Assembly (NCBI GenBank): GCA_945957335.1
Contig: CAMFLJ010000041.1
Span: 1 to 16,320, forward strand
From: an uncultured Actinomycetes bacterium
GTDB taxonomy: Bacteria; Actinomycetota; Acidimicrobiia; Acidimicrobiales; Acidimicrobilacustridaceae
DNA length: 16,320 nt
Direction: 5' to 3'
Shown: in pieces, positions 1-6,091 of the stretch
How the letters are laid out: the number at the start of each line of letters is the position of its first letter
Numbering within the stretch: the stretch's first letter is position 1
The notes under the pieces: generated by a model
Told to the model about the DNA's origin: nothing
What the model saw: only the letters and a program-made list of their open reading frames with translations
Databases searched by the model: none
Made by a program: the position numbers and the translations under genes

Positions 1-14
1 GGAGTAGGTAGAGA

Positions 15-1604
15 GTGCAAAGGAAACTCTTCGGGCGCAGGACCACAGCGGTCCTCGCTGCGACAGCCCTCGTGGGCGCCGGAATCGGCGTCTTCGGGGC
101 CACGGGGGCCGGCGCTGCCGGCGGACCCACCAGCAACGGGCCCCAGGCCAACACGCAGCAGTCGGACTGCACGTCGAGCAGCAACCTCGGCGGCACCCGC
201 ACGCTTCCCTTCGTGACCACCCTCGCCGGTTCGGCGTCGGACACGAACGTGTACCCGACCGGCGCCACCGTCGGCTTCTCGGGCGCGATCGCGGTCACCA
301 TCCCCGGACCGGTGGTCGCCCAGACCGCCGCCGGCTCCGCCGCCCAGGGCGCCACGCTCACCCAGATCGGCATCGTCGACGAGGGCGTCTCAGTCGCCGC
401 CAGCAACACCGTCTCGGGTGGCTTCTCCGTCGCCGCCACGGGGGCGCAGCTGCAGACGCCGGACCCGGTGAACGGCAACACGTTCATCATCCCGGTGTCG
501 GGCAACGTCGTGTCGAGCGGCACCAACGGTGGCTTCATCAACTTCAGCCAGGGCACCCTGAAGATCGGGTTCAACCTCACGGTGAACGGCGCGATCAACA
601 TCCCCTTCAGCAACTCCAGCTGCGTCACCAACAACCAGAACGGCGTCCTGAACGCCGGTGAGGCCCAGGGTGCGAACCCCGACGGCACGCCCAACGGTGT
701 CGTGGTCGAGTTCGGCCTGCCCTACCCGCCGGCGCCGGCGGCCACCACCGCCCTGGTGGCGACCAACCCGACGGTCACCAACCTGTCCACCACGGTGAGC
801 TCGGCTGCGCCGACCTCGCAGGTGCAGATGGTCATCGCCCCGGCCACGCCTCAGGCGCCCGGCGGCACCCCGTCCCCGATCTCGACCGTGACCATCGCGC
901 CCACCGGCGCCATCGGTGCGGCCTCGATCACGACGGGTGGCCTCGTCACCTACACCCCGCCGAACAACCAGTTCTCCGGGACCGAGGTCTTCACCGTGAC
1001 CGCCACCGACGCCTCGGGCCAGGTCGGCACCGGCACGCTCACCCTGAGCGTGGTCGCCGGTGACGCCACCAGCGCCGACGTCACCGTGTCGGTGTCGGGC
1101 GCCGTGGGTGCCCAGCTGTTCATCCCCGCCTGCGGGGGCAACACCGCCGCCAAGTCGGCTCCCTGCCCGACGATCGTGCTGTCCGCGATCAACCTGAACG
1201 GCAAGAAGCAGACCTCGACCGGCAACATCGGCCAGGTCACCGTCGTCGACGCCCGTGGCCTCCCGCTGCCGTGGGCGCTGACCGCCAAGCTGGCCGGCCC
1301 GCTGCAGAACCAGCTTCCCCCGTCGGGCTCGCTGGCCACTGATGGCAACAACCGCATCGAGAGCAACCAGCTCACGATGTCGGGCCAGACCTGTGTCGTC
1401 GACACCGCCAACAACGGTGGTGGCCTCTACAGCGCCACGACCGCCGGTGCCACCGGCACGCTCAACAACAGCGTGACCGTCTGCCAGGCCGCCATCGGCC
1501 AGAGCGGCGGCACCTTCCTGGCCAACGCCGGGCTGTCCCTCAACGTGAACCCCGACATCTACGTCGGTACCTACAAGGGGACGATCAACTTCCTGCTCGC
1601 CTAG
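15..1604 (+). CDS. Secreted surface protein with Ig-like repeat and C-terminal WxL-like domain
   Basis: The protein has 529 aa. The GTG start is preceded by GGAG at positions 1-4. Residues 1-35 form a signal peptide (RKLFGRR, a hydrophobic stretch, then an Ala-rich cleavage region). Residues about 300-348 match cadherin/Big-type Ig repeats (VTYTPPNNQFSGTEVFTVTA pattern ending in TLTLSV). The last 150 residues resemble the WxL surface domain: VTVVDARG is followed by PWALTAKL, which contains a literal W-x-L at W420-L422, and the protein ends in a GTYKGTINF strand. The second, C-terminal WxL motif of Firmicutes proteins is not preserved. There is no LPXTG motif, C-terminal membrane helix or lipobox, so wall attachment would be non-covalent, as is known for WxL proteins. 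The first 250 residues are unrecognised. It leads an operon with a DUF916 protein, the usual WxL partner. The WxL assignment is pattern recognition and was not checked with a profile. Confidence 0.8.
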   Translation: MQRKLFGRRTTAVLAATALVGAGIGVFGATGAGAAGGPTSNGPQANTQQSDCTSSSNLGGTRTLPFVTTLAGSASDTNVYPTGATVGFSGAIAVTIPGPVVAQTAAGSAAQGATLTQIGIVDEGVSVAASNTVSGGFSVAATGAQLQTPDPVNGNTFIIPVSGNVVSSGTNGGFINFSQGTLKIGFNLTVNGAINIPFSNSSCVTNNQNGVLNAGEAQGANPDGTPNGVVVEFGLPYPPAPAATTALVATNPTVTNLSTTVSSAAPTSQVQMVIAPATPQAPGGTPSPISTVTIAPTGAIGAASITTGGLVTYTPPNNQFSGTEVFTVTATDASGQVGTGTLTLSVVAGDATSADVTVSVSGAVGAQLFIPACGGNTAAKSAPCPTIVLSAINLNGKKQTSTGNIGQVTVVDARGLPLPWALTAKLAGPLQNQLPPSGSLATDGNNRIESNQLTMSGQTCVVDTANNGGGLYSATTAGATGTLNNSVTVCQAAIGQSGGTFLANAGLSLNVNPDIYVGTYKGTINFLLA

Positions 1605-1621
1605 GCGAACAGGTCCGCACC

Positions 1622-1660
1622 ACGGGTGGGGGACGGCGATCGCCGTCCCCCAACACCCGT
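1622..1660 (+). terminator. Strong intercistronic hairpin
   Basis: Positions 1628-1651 are a perfect 24-nt palindrome (GGGGGACGGCGA and its complement). Outer arms ACGGGT (1622-1627) and ACCCGT (1655-1660) extend it. There is no T-tract. It lies 17 nt after the stop of the WxL-like gene and 22 nt before the DUF916 start. It could be a partial terminator or a 3' stabiliser that lets the secreted first protein be made in excess over the membrane proteins. Confidence 0.6.
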
Positions 1661-1682
1661 TCCACCGAACACCAGAGAGACC

Positions 1683-2717
1683 ATGAACCTGCTGCGAGCC
1701 CGCACCCGTCGTCCCCTCCTCGTCACCGCCGTCATGGCGGTGCTGCTCTCCGTCCTGTGCCTGACCACCGGTCCGGCAGGCGCAGCCGACAACGGGAGCT
1801 TCGGCATCGAGCCGGCCACCGGGGCGGGTGCTGAGCCGCGCAACTACCTGATCTACAACCTCGATCCGGGCTCCACGATCCAGGATGCGGTCACCCTGTC
1901 GAACTACACCGACACGCCGCAGACCTTCCAGCTCTACGCCTCCGACACCGCGCTGACGGAGGACGGCAGCTTCGCCCTCAACAACCCCGACGACGCCAAG
2001 AGCGGCGTCGGCGCATGGGTGCTGCTGCCCACCGACTCGATCACCCTGCCGCCGGGCACGCAGGCCCAGGTGCCGTTCAAGCTCGTCGTGCCCAGCGACG
2101 CCACCTCGGGCGACCACGCCGGCGGCATCATCGCCCTGAGCACGAGCACCCGCAGCGCCCAGGAGGGCGGCAACGTCGCCATCGACGCCCGCGACGGCGT
2201 CGGCGTGCGCCTGTACCTCCGCGTCGCCGGACCGGCGCAGCCGAGCCTCGACGTGTCGAGCGTCTCGCTCAGCACCGACCGCACCATCGGCTCGCTGCTC
2301 GGTGCGCCGTCGTCCGGATCGGTCACCTACAAGGTCATCAACACCGGCAACGTGCGCCTCGCCCCGACGGCGGTCGTGACCGTGAAGGGCCCGTTCGGCG
2401 TCGGCGAGAAGACCCTCGACCCGATGCCGCTGCCCGAGCTCTTGCCCGGTGCCCGCACGACCATCACCCAGGCCATCGACGGGATGCTCCCGCTCGGGTG
2501 GCAGACCGCGAGCGTGAAGGTCACCGCCAACGACCTCGACGGCACACCGGTCACCTCGAGCGGCTCCGACCGGGCGTTCCACGTGCCGTGGGTGCTCCTC
2601 CTGGTGCTGGTGCTCGTCGTTGCGTGGCTCCTGCTCCGCCGGGCCCGTCGCCAGGGTCGTCCCGTCCCGCCGGCTGCACCGAACCCGCCCCGGGCCCCCG
2701 CCGACGCCCTCGTCTGA
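1683..2717 (+). CDS. DUF916/WxLIP-like membrane-anchored surface protein
   Basis: The protein has 344 aa. The ATG at 1683 places a signal peptide at residues 1-35 (MNLLRARTRR, hydrophobic core, PAGAA). An earlier in-frame GTG at 1626 lies in the upstream hairpin and is rejected. Residues about 38-155 fit DUF916, the peptidoglycan-binding half of WxL-interacting proteins: FGIEPATG, a YNLDPGSTIQDAVTLSNY segment and GDHAGGIIALS at 143-153. Residues about 185-300 are a second beta domain (VTYKVINTGNVRL), in the place of the DUF3324 half. One membrane helix at 301-319 is followed by a basic, Pro-rich tail (RRARRQGR). In Firmicutes such proteins bind both the wall and WxL proteins. The upstream neighbour is WxL-like and the downstream gene starts 3 bp after this stop, so the pairing fits. 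DUF916 is a confident call; the second domain is less certain. Confidence 0.85.
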   Translation: MNLLRARTRRPLLVTAVMAVLLSVLCLTTGPAGAADNGSFGIEPATGAGAEPRNYLIYNLDPGSTIQDAVTLSNYTDTPQTFQLYASDTALTEDGSFALNNPDDAKSGVGAWVLLPTDSITLPPGTQAQVPFKLVVPSDATSGDHAGGIIALSTSTRSAQEGGNVAIDARDGVGVRLYLRVAGPAQPSLDVSSVSLSTDRTIGSLLGAPSSGSVTYKVINTGNVRLAPTAVVTVKGPFGVGEKTLDPMPLPELLPGARTTITQAIDGMLPLGWQTASVKVTANDLDGTPVTSSGSDRAFHVPWVLLLVLVLVVAWLLLRRARRQGRPVPPAAPNPPRAPADALV

Positions 2718-2720
2718 GCC

Positions 2721-3827
2721 ATGCGTCGTCTCGCCCTGTTCGCGCCGCTGTTCCTGGCCGCCCTCGTGGCGGTCGGGTCGGCCGCGCTGCCGGCCGGGGC
2801 GGCCGGTGAGGCCAAGCTCGACCCGGTGAACGCGCCGGTGAGGCCCGGCGACGTCGTGCCGGTCACGGGCGTCGGCTGGCCGGCCGGGCAGATGGTCTCG
2901 GTGTCGGTCTGCGGCAACAACGGTGTGAACGGATCGGCCAGCTGCGCGCTGACCGAGGCGTCCACGTTCCCCATCACCCGCGACGGCACGCTCTCCGGCC
3001 GGGTCTACGTGACCACCCCGCCGGCGCCGTGCCCGTGCGTCCTGAAGGTCGTCTCCATGGGAGCGACCGCGCAGAAGCAGACGCCCCTGCAGATCGAGGG
3101 CGCGCCGTGGTCCGACGAGGTCGCGGCCACCACCGTGCCGCCGAACGTCGACGAGACCCCTGCGGCGACCTTCACGCCGCCTGCCCCGACCCTCAAGATC
3201 GACTCCGTCACCATCGACGACACCTCCGGCCGGGGCACCCTCTTCGGGGCATCGGCCACGAGGTTGCTCCGGCTGACGGTGACCAACACGGGTGAGCTCC
3301 CCGTCAAGGACGCTCACATGTCGCTGCGCTACGGCAAGGGCGACAACCCCGACATGGTCGTGGAGACCCCGGACGTCCCGGTCATCGGGGCGGGCGAGAC
3401 CGTCACCGTCGACGTCCCGTTCGAGCTGGGCGCGCTCGCGTACGGCGACTTCACCATCCAGGGCGACATCGGTGTCGTCGGCAATCGCGTCCCGTTCGAG
3501 GGCGAGACCTCCACCTGGCCGTGGGGCCTGCTGATCGTGGCGTTCGTGCTCGTGCAGCTCCTTGTGCTGTGGGTGCTGCGCCGCAACCGGCGCAAGCGTC
3601 TCGAGCGCGAGGCCGAGCTCGCCGCCGACCCGCCCGGCACGGATGACGTGCCCGACGGCGCGGTGATCGACATCCCGGCTCTCGAGGAGCCCCAACTCGT
3701 CGCCGTGGGCCAGTCCCCGGCGCCGATCGGTGACCCCGCTGGTGACGGGGTGACGGCCACCGATCCCACCATCCCCCCACAGGACATCCAACTTGACGGG
3801 CCCGTCACCGCGGCGCCCTGGCACTGA
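2721..3827 (+). CDS. Single-pass surface protein with neocarzinostatin-like and CARDB-like domains
   Basis: The protein has 368 aa. The ATG lies 3 bp after the previous stop with no clear Shine-Dalgarno site, so translation is probably coupled. Residues 1-28 are a signal peptide ending in PAGAA. Residues about 31-127 look like a neocarzinostatin-fold domain: a GDVVPVTGVGWPAGQMVSVS strand pair, a Cys64/Cys75 pair and a Cys104/Cys106 pair. A Pro/Thr linker (137-156) leads to a CARDB-like beta domain (about 158-262; LRLTVTNTGELPVKDA). The membrane helix is at 267-286, followed by RRNRRKR and an acidic, Pro-rich tail of about 80 residues inside the cell. No enzyme motif is visible. It probably works with its co-transcribed neighbours as part of a wall-spanning complex. 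The domain names are inferred from strand and cysteine patterns; the topology is clear. Confidence 0.8.
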   Translation: MRRLALFAPLFLAALVAVGSAALPAGAAGEAKLDPVNAPVRPGDVVPVTGVGWPAGQMVSVSVCGNNGVNGSASCALTEASTFPITRDGTLSGRVYVTTPPAPCPCVLKVVSMGATAQKQTPLQIEGAPWSDEVAATTVPPNVDETPAATFTPPAPTLKIDSVTIDDTSGRGTLFGASATRLLRLTVTNTGELPVKDAHMSLRYGKGDNPDMVVETPDVPVIGAGETVTVDVPFELGALAYGDFTIQGDIGVVGNRVPFEGETSTWPWGLLIVAFVLVQLLVLWVLRRNRRKRLEREAELAADPPGTDDVPDGAVIDIPALEEPQLVAVGQSPAPIGDPAGDGVTATDPTIPPQDIQLDGPVTAAPWH

Positions 3828-3844
3828 GAGAGGAAGCGACTCAC

Positions 3845-5272
3845 ATGAGCAACGTGCGGGGGAGGAACCGTCGAGGATCAGGTGTGCTCGGGCGCACCGC
3901 GGCGGGGGTGGGCCTGGTCGTCTCTGTCGTCTGCATGACCGTGGGCGTGTTCACCACGCCTGCGTTCGCCGCCGGCGAGTCGGTCAGCGTGTCGCCCAAC
4001 ACGGGCCTCACCGACGGCCAGGTCGTCAGCGTCACCTTCACGACCACCGCCGCCACCGACGCAGGTGTGTTCCTCGGCATCACCCAGTGCGGCAACGCCA
4101 CCTCGTCCGGCACCCCGCTGACCGTCGCCACCTCGGCCGACTGCGTGGGTGCGGCCGGGCTCGGGACCTCCCTGCGCACGTGGGGCTCGACCGGAGCCGG
4201 TGGCTTCACCGGCCCCGTCGCCGCCGGCACCTACACCTCGTCGCTCACGATGAAGAAGACGGGCCTGGGCACGAACAACGCCCAGTGCATCCCGCTGGCG
4301 CAGGCCACGATCCCCTGCCGGGTGAGCGTCGCCACCGCGTCGCTCTCGGGCGCCTACACCGGGCCCAACTACAACTTCGTCGCCACCGCCGACATCGCCT
4401 ACGTCTCGGCGGGCACGACCACCACGACGGCCCAGGCCACGACGACGACCGCCATCGCCACGACCACCACGACGTCGGTGGGGACCACGACCACCACCTC
4501 GGGGGGCACCACCACGACCACGGCGGCGCCGACCACGACCAAGGCGCCGACCACCACGACCACGGCGCCAGCGACGACCACCACCAAGGCGCCGACGACC
4601 ACCACGACGGCCCCGGTCACGACGAAGACCTTCGACTGCAACACCATCCCGCTGCCGGCGGCCTCGCTGGTGCTCTCGAAGAACCGCTGCCTCAAGGCCG
4701 GCGAGGCCGTCACGGCCAGTGCCCCGGCTGGGACCTTCACCGGTGGCGGCAGCGCCTTCGTCGTCCAGTGCAACGGTGACTCCGCGATCCCGACCGACGG
4801 CAGCGGCTGCAACATCGGCGGCCTCGGTGTCGGGGTGATCGGCGGTGACGGCTCGATGGCCGCGACCCAGGTCGTCATCAAGACCGGCCAGATCGGCGCC
4901 GACGCCAAGTCCGTCTGCCCGCCCACCCAGGCCCAGGCCGATGCCGGGTTCGTGAACTGCGCCATCGGTGCGGCTCCCGGCGGGGACCGCACCAAGGCGG
5001 CCTCCGCCCAGTTCACCGTCGAGGGCCAGACCGTCCAGCTCCCGGTCGACCCGAGCGGCAACCCCACCACGCCCACCACCCAGCCGTCCTCCGGCTCGGG
5101 TGCCGAGGTGCTCGGTACGACCACCATCGCCCCCGCCACGGTCACGCCGACCGGGACCCTGCCCTTCACCGGGCTCGGCGGCAACACCTGGTTCATCGTC
5201 GGCGTGGCGATCGGGCTGCTCGACATCGGAGCCGTCAGCTCCTCCTACGCCCGCCGCCGGATGGTCGGCTAG
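3845..5272 (+). CDS. LPXTG-anchored protein with two neocarzinostatin-like domains and a Thr-rich stalk
   Basis: The protein has 475 aa. GAGAGGAAG lies just upstream of the ATG. The signal peptide covers 1-43 (NRRGSGVLGR, hydrophobic core, AFA-A). Residues 46-188 match the neocarzinostatin family: VSVSPNTGLTDGQVVSVTF, then Cys82/Cys100 and Cys148/Cys158. Residues 191-262 are a Thr-dominated stalk with KAPTTTTTAP units. Residues 265-397 repeat the first domain's layout (Cys309/Cys322 and Cys358/Cys372). The C-terminus has LPFTG at 439-443, a hydrophobic segment at about 449-468 and ARRR, which is a complete sortase signal. Neocarzinostatin proteins of streptomycetes carry enediyne chromophores; the fold here more likely serves as a wall domain, since no enediyne gene is near. 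No sortase lies in the window. The Thr stalk could be O-mannosylated (inference). Confidence 0.87.
   Translation: MSNVRGRNRRGSGVLGRTAAGVGLVVSVVCMTVGVFTTPAFAAGESVSVSPNTGLTDGQVVSVTFTTTAATDAGVFLGITQCGNATSSGTPLTVATSADCVGAAGLGTSLRTWGSTGAGGFTGPVAAGTYTSSLTMKKTGLGTNNAQCIPLAQATIPCRVSVATASLSGAYTGPNYNFVATADIAYVSAGTTTTTAQATTTTAIATTTTTSVGTTTTTSGGTTTTTAAPTTTKAPTTTTTAPATTTTKAPTTTTTAPVTTKTFDCNTIPLPAASLVLSKNRCLKAGEAVTASAPAGTFTGGGSAFVVQCNGDSAIPTDGSGCNIGGLGVGVIGGDGSMAATQVVIKTGQIGADAKSVCPPTQAQADAGFVNCAIGAAPGGDRTKAASAQFTVEGQTVQLPVDPSGNPTTPTTQPSSGSGAEVLGTTTIAPATVTPTGTLPFTGLGGNTWFIVGVAIGLLDIGAVSSSYARRRMVG
4415..4628 (+). repeat. Low-complexity Thr/Pro/Ala repeat inside the LPXTG gene
   Basis: ACC/ACG codons with interspersed GCGCCG and AAGGCG units encode residues 191-262 of the LPXTG protein. 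The KAPTTTTTAP unit recurs imperfectly. The reading frame is intact throughout. Such tracts often vary in length between strains by slippage or recombination; that is known of stalk regions in general and is not shown here. Confidence 0.85.
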
Positions 5273-5281
5273 TTCCCCCGG

Positions 5282-5316
5282 GATGGCGGACCCGTCCACA
5301 GGACGGGCCCGCCATC
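5282..5316 (+). terminator. Hairpin terminator of the surface-protein operon
   Basis: The left arm GATGGCGG-A-CCCGTCC (5282-5297) pairs with GGACGGG-C-CCGCCATC (5301-5316) around a 3-nt ACA loop. That is fifteen base pairs with one A/C mismatch. It starts 9 nt after the stop of the LPXTG gene. There is no U-tract, which is common in high-GC actinobacteria. Confidence 0.75.
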
Positions 5317-5319
5317 GTC

Positions 5320-5354
5320 CCCGGTGGGACGGTTCCCGACACCGTCCCACCGGG
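5320..5354 (+). terminator. Second tandem hairpin terminator
   Basis: The arms 5320-5333 and 5341-5354 form a perfect 14-bp stem (CCCGGTGGGACGGT and its complement) with a 7-nt loop. It follows the first hairpin by 3 nt. It would act as a back-up terminator for the surface operon and, being symmetric, could also stop transcripts arriving from the right. Confidence 0.75.
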
Positions 5355-5357
5355 CGG

Positions 5358-5377
5358 GCGGGGGTGTGAGCCCCCGC
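5358..5377 (+). terminator. Third small hairpin
   Basis: GCGGGGG (5358-5364) pairs with CCCCCGC (5371-5377) around the loop TGTGAG. It is the last of three hairpins in a row; its function on its own is uncertain. Confidence 0.4.
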
Positions 5378-5492
5378 ACCGGACAGTCTCCTGCGGCGGC
5401 GCGCCTCGTGCCCGCTGCCGCGGTCGAGAGCCCTCGGCGCTGGTCGGGCCCAGCCCGGCCGGCGCCAGGGCGGCAGATCCAGACGTGACGAG

Positions 5493-5518
5493 GAGGACCG
5501 GGCTGCGGCCCGGTCCTC
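5493..5518 (-). terminator. Terminator of the DinB-like gene
   Basis: A perfect 11-bp stem (GAGGACCGGGC at 5493-5503, complement at 5508-5518) with a 4-nt loop lies 28 nt beyond the stop of the minus-strand gene. Position and strength fit an intrinsic terminator without a U-tract. Confidence 0.65.
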
Positions 5519-5534
5519 TCCGCGTCCGTCGTAG

Positions 5535-5556
5535 GTCAGCGGCGGGTCAGCGGCGG
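5535..5556. repeat. 11-bp tandem duplication across a stop codon
   Basis: GGTCAGCGGCG occurs twice back to back (5535-5545 and 5546-5556). The second copy encodes the last residues and TGA stop of the minus-strand DinB-like gene; the first lies just beyond it. It looks like a slippage duplication that left the reading frame ending unharmed. Confidence 0.7.
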
Positions 5557-6053
5557 AGTGCCGCCAGGGTCGACTCGACCCGGGTGAGGCCGTCGTGGCC
5601 CGAGCGCACCGCTTCGCGCACCACGTCGAGCGCGGTCACCGAGCCGCTGCCACCGGCCACGGTGGCAGTCCGCAGCCACTGGTCGCCCGGCACCGCGGCC
5701 ACGTCGTCGGCCAGCTCGGTGGCGCCGTCGGTGAGCTGGTCGAGCACCTCGGCCACCGTCTCTCGAACCGGTGACTCCCACTGCCGCTCGGAGGGGTCGA
5801 CGACCGCGGCGTGCACCACCGGCGTGTCCGACACCTGGATCTGGCGCAGCGCCTCGCGCAGCACCGTCCACGTGCGCACCACGTCGGCGGTGATCTCGAC
5901 GGCCGACTGCCCGTCGGGCCCGACCTGCTGACCGAGCTCCTCGATGCTCTCGTCGTCGGTGATCGGCTGGAGGGCCGACCGGAACCGCCGCGGGTAGGAC
6001 CGCAGGGCGGTCACCGCGTCGTTGGGGGAGACGCTGCTCGTGTCGATGGCCAC
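5547..6053 (-). CDS. DinB-like four-helix-bundle protein
   Basis: The protein has 168 aa and starts with GTG at 6053. It is almost entirely helical, with amphipathic segments at about 10-30, 49-75, 95-120 and 139-165. The layout (SAVEITADVVRTW early, an RETVAEVLDQL helix, then TALDVVREAVRSGHDGL) recalls actinobacterial DinB/mycothiol-dependent maleylpyruvate isomerase N-domain proteins. Those use three histidines for a metal. Here only His153, in the last helix, sits where expected; the first ligand position appears to read TADV, and His81 lies in a loop. The metal site is therefore incomplete, and a thiol-transferase role cannot be claimed. It lies 37 bp after the EF-G-like gene and is probably co-transcribed with it. 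The family assignment is moderate. Confidence 0.6.
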   Translation of the reverse strand: MAIDTSSVSPNDAVTALRSYPRRFRSALQPITDDESIEELGQQVGPDGQSAVEITADVVRTWTVLREALRQIQVSDTPVVHAAVVDPSERQWESPVRETVAEVLDQLTDGATELADDVAAVPGDQWLRTATVAGGSGSVTALDVVREAVRSGHDGLTRVESTLAALRR

Positions 6054-6075
6054 GGGCCGAACCTATCGGTGCGTC

Positions 6076-6091
6076 GCCGCCGGACGGCGGC
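6076..6091 (-). terminator. Small intercistronic hairpin between EF-G-like and DinB-like genes
   Basis: GCCGCC (6076-6081) and GGCGGC (6086-6091) form a 6-bp GC stem with a 4-nt loop, touching the EF-G-like stop codon. It may lower expression of the downstream gene. It is short, so confidence is low. Confidence 0.3.

Noticed and set aside
390..3824. 1144-codon open frame on the minus strand opposite the surface operon
   Set aside because: It is a GC-driven shadow, rich in Arg, Gly, Asp and His with no domain. The opposite strand carries coherent signal peptides, domains and membrane helices.
4415..4628. Possible CRISPR or other DNA repeat array
   Set aside because: The repeats are short, irregular and in frame; they encode the Thr stalk of a surface protein.
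3845..5272. Enediyne antibiotic apoprotein
   Set aside because: The neocarzinostatin-type domains could suggest it, but the protein is wall-anchored and no polyketide or enediyne gene is present.
3878..5350. 490-codon minus-strand frame opposite the LPXTG gene
   Set aside because: It has biased Gly/Arg/Asp composition and reads the Thr repeat as a Gly/Arg-rich repeat. It runs through two terminator hairpins.
5485..5931. 148-codon plus-strand frame opposite the DinB-like gene
   Set aside because: It is Ser/Arg/Thr-rich and without motif, and its start lies next to the terminator hairpin of the opposite gene.
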